From NCBI GenBank assembly GCA_910592205.1, contig CAJVPJ010000259.1, positions 1 through 31,705 of the forward strand: a stretch of 31,705 nucleotides of DNA, in the 5' to 3' direction. The translations under genes and the position numbers were made by a program. Of this stretch, positions 31,568 through 31,705 are shown one piece after another; the stretch's first letter is position 1; each line of letters starts with the position of its first letter. The notes under the pieces are model-generated. The model saw nothing but the letters and a program-made list of their open reading frames with translations. It made no database searches and was not told the DNA's origin. The stretch comes from Paraglomus occultum (lineage: Eukaryota > Glomeromycota > Glomeromycetes > Paraglomerales > Paraglomeraceae).

Positions 31568-31705
31568 GGGGGGGGGGGGGGGGGGGGGGGGTTTTTTTCC
31601 CCAATTATGCTTTTTTTTTTATAAAAAAAAAAAAAAGAGGAACACTGTGGAAAGTTGTTTAAAAAATAAATGGCCGCGCCTTTTTTGCGCTTTCCGTGAA
31701 GGGGT
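31568..31705. other. Homopolymer-rich, probably low-quality contig end
   Basis: 24 consecutive G (31568-31591) are followed by runs of T, C, T and A, then a GC-richer tail unlike the rest of the window. This looks like read-end error or an assembly artefact. No feature should be called here. Confidence 0.7.

Overview
The window reads as eukaryotic nuclear DNA from an AT-rich, intron-dense fungus. Spliced genes have short introns (about 55-205 bp, mostly GT-AG) separated by long AT-rich spacers. The protein families (half-size ABCG and ABCB transporters, proteinase-K-type subtilase with I9 propeptide, beta-carbonic anhydrase, F-box/LRR-like fragment, pogo/Tigger DNA transposon) suggest an early-diverging fungus. 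Overall style is most like Mucoromycota, particularly Glomeromycotina (arbuscular mycorrhizal fungi); that placement is an inference and is not shown by any single marker. There are no operons, Shine-Dalgarno sites or CRISPR arrays, and I found no tRNA or rRNA gene.

Layout. 1-2674: two identical 531-bp copies of a pogo/Tigger transposon right end plus 77 bp of shared flank, enclosing a 5'-truncated F-box/LRR-like gene (562-1407) and a complete but internally deleted element (1722-2597) with 22-bp terminal inverted repeats and TA duplications. 2675-5289: gene-poor, with one 112-bp hAT-like MITE (3850-3961) flanked by a perfect 8-bp duplication. 5290-6230: a secreted, GPI-anchored phytocyanin-like protein that has lost the copper ligands. 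8690-11108: a molybdenum-cofactor-sulfurase-like PLP enzyme with a membrane tail in place of a normal MOSC domain. 13368-15714: ABCG half transporter. 16322-18139: eIF2B delta subunit, tail to tail with guanine deaminase (18172-19668, minus). 20330-23669 (minus): ABCB6/HMT1-type half transporter with a long disordered C-terminal tail. 26930-28552: secreted subtilisin-like protease. 29977-30870 (minus): beta-carbonic anhydrase. The last ~140 bases are homopolymer-rich and look like a poor-quality contig end.

Exon structures were worked out by hand from splice sites and reading-frame phase. For the seven intact multi-exon genes, every junction keeps the frame and yields family-typical protein across the join. 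The genes are mostly unrelated housekeeping, transport and secretion functions. The one possible link is purine catabolism: guanine deaminase makes xanthine, and Moco sulfurase activates xanthine dehydrogenase; however, the sulfurase-like protein here departs from the family at key positions.

The most interesting observations are the ENODL-like (copper-less phytocyanin) GPI protein, the rebuilt C-terminus and altered cysteine motif of the Moco-sulfurase-like protein, the low-complexity tail of the ABCB transporter, a GC-AG intron in eIF2B delta, and the transposon/segmental-duplication structure at the left end.
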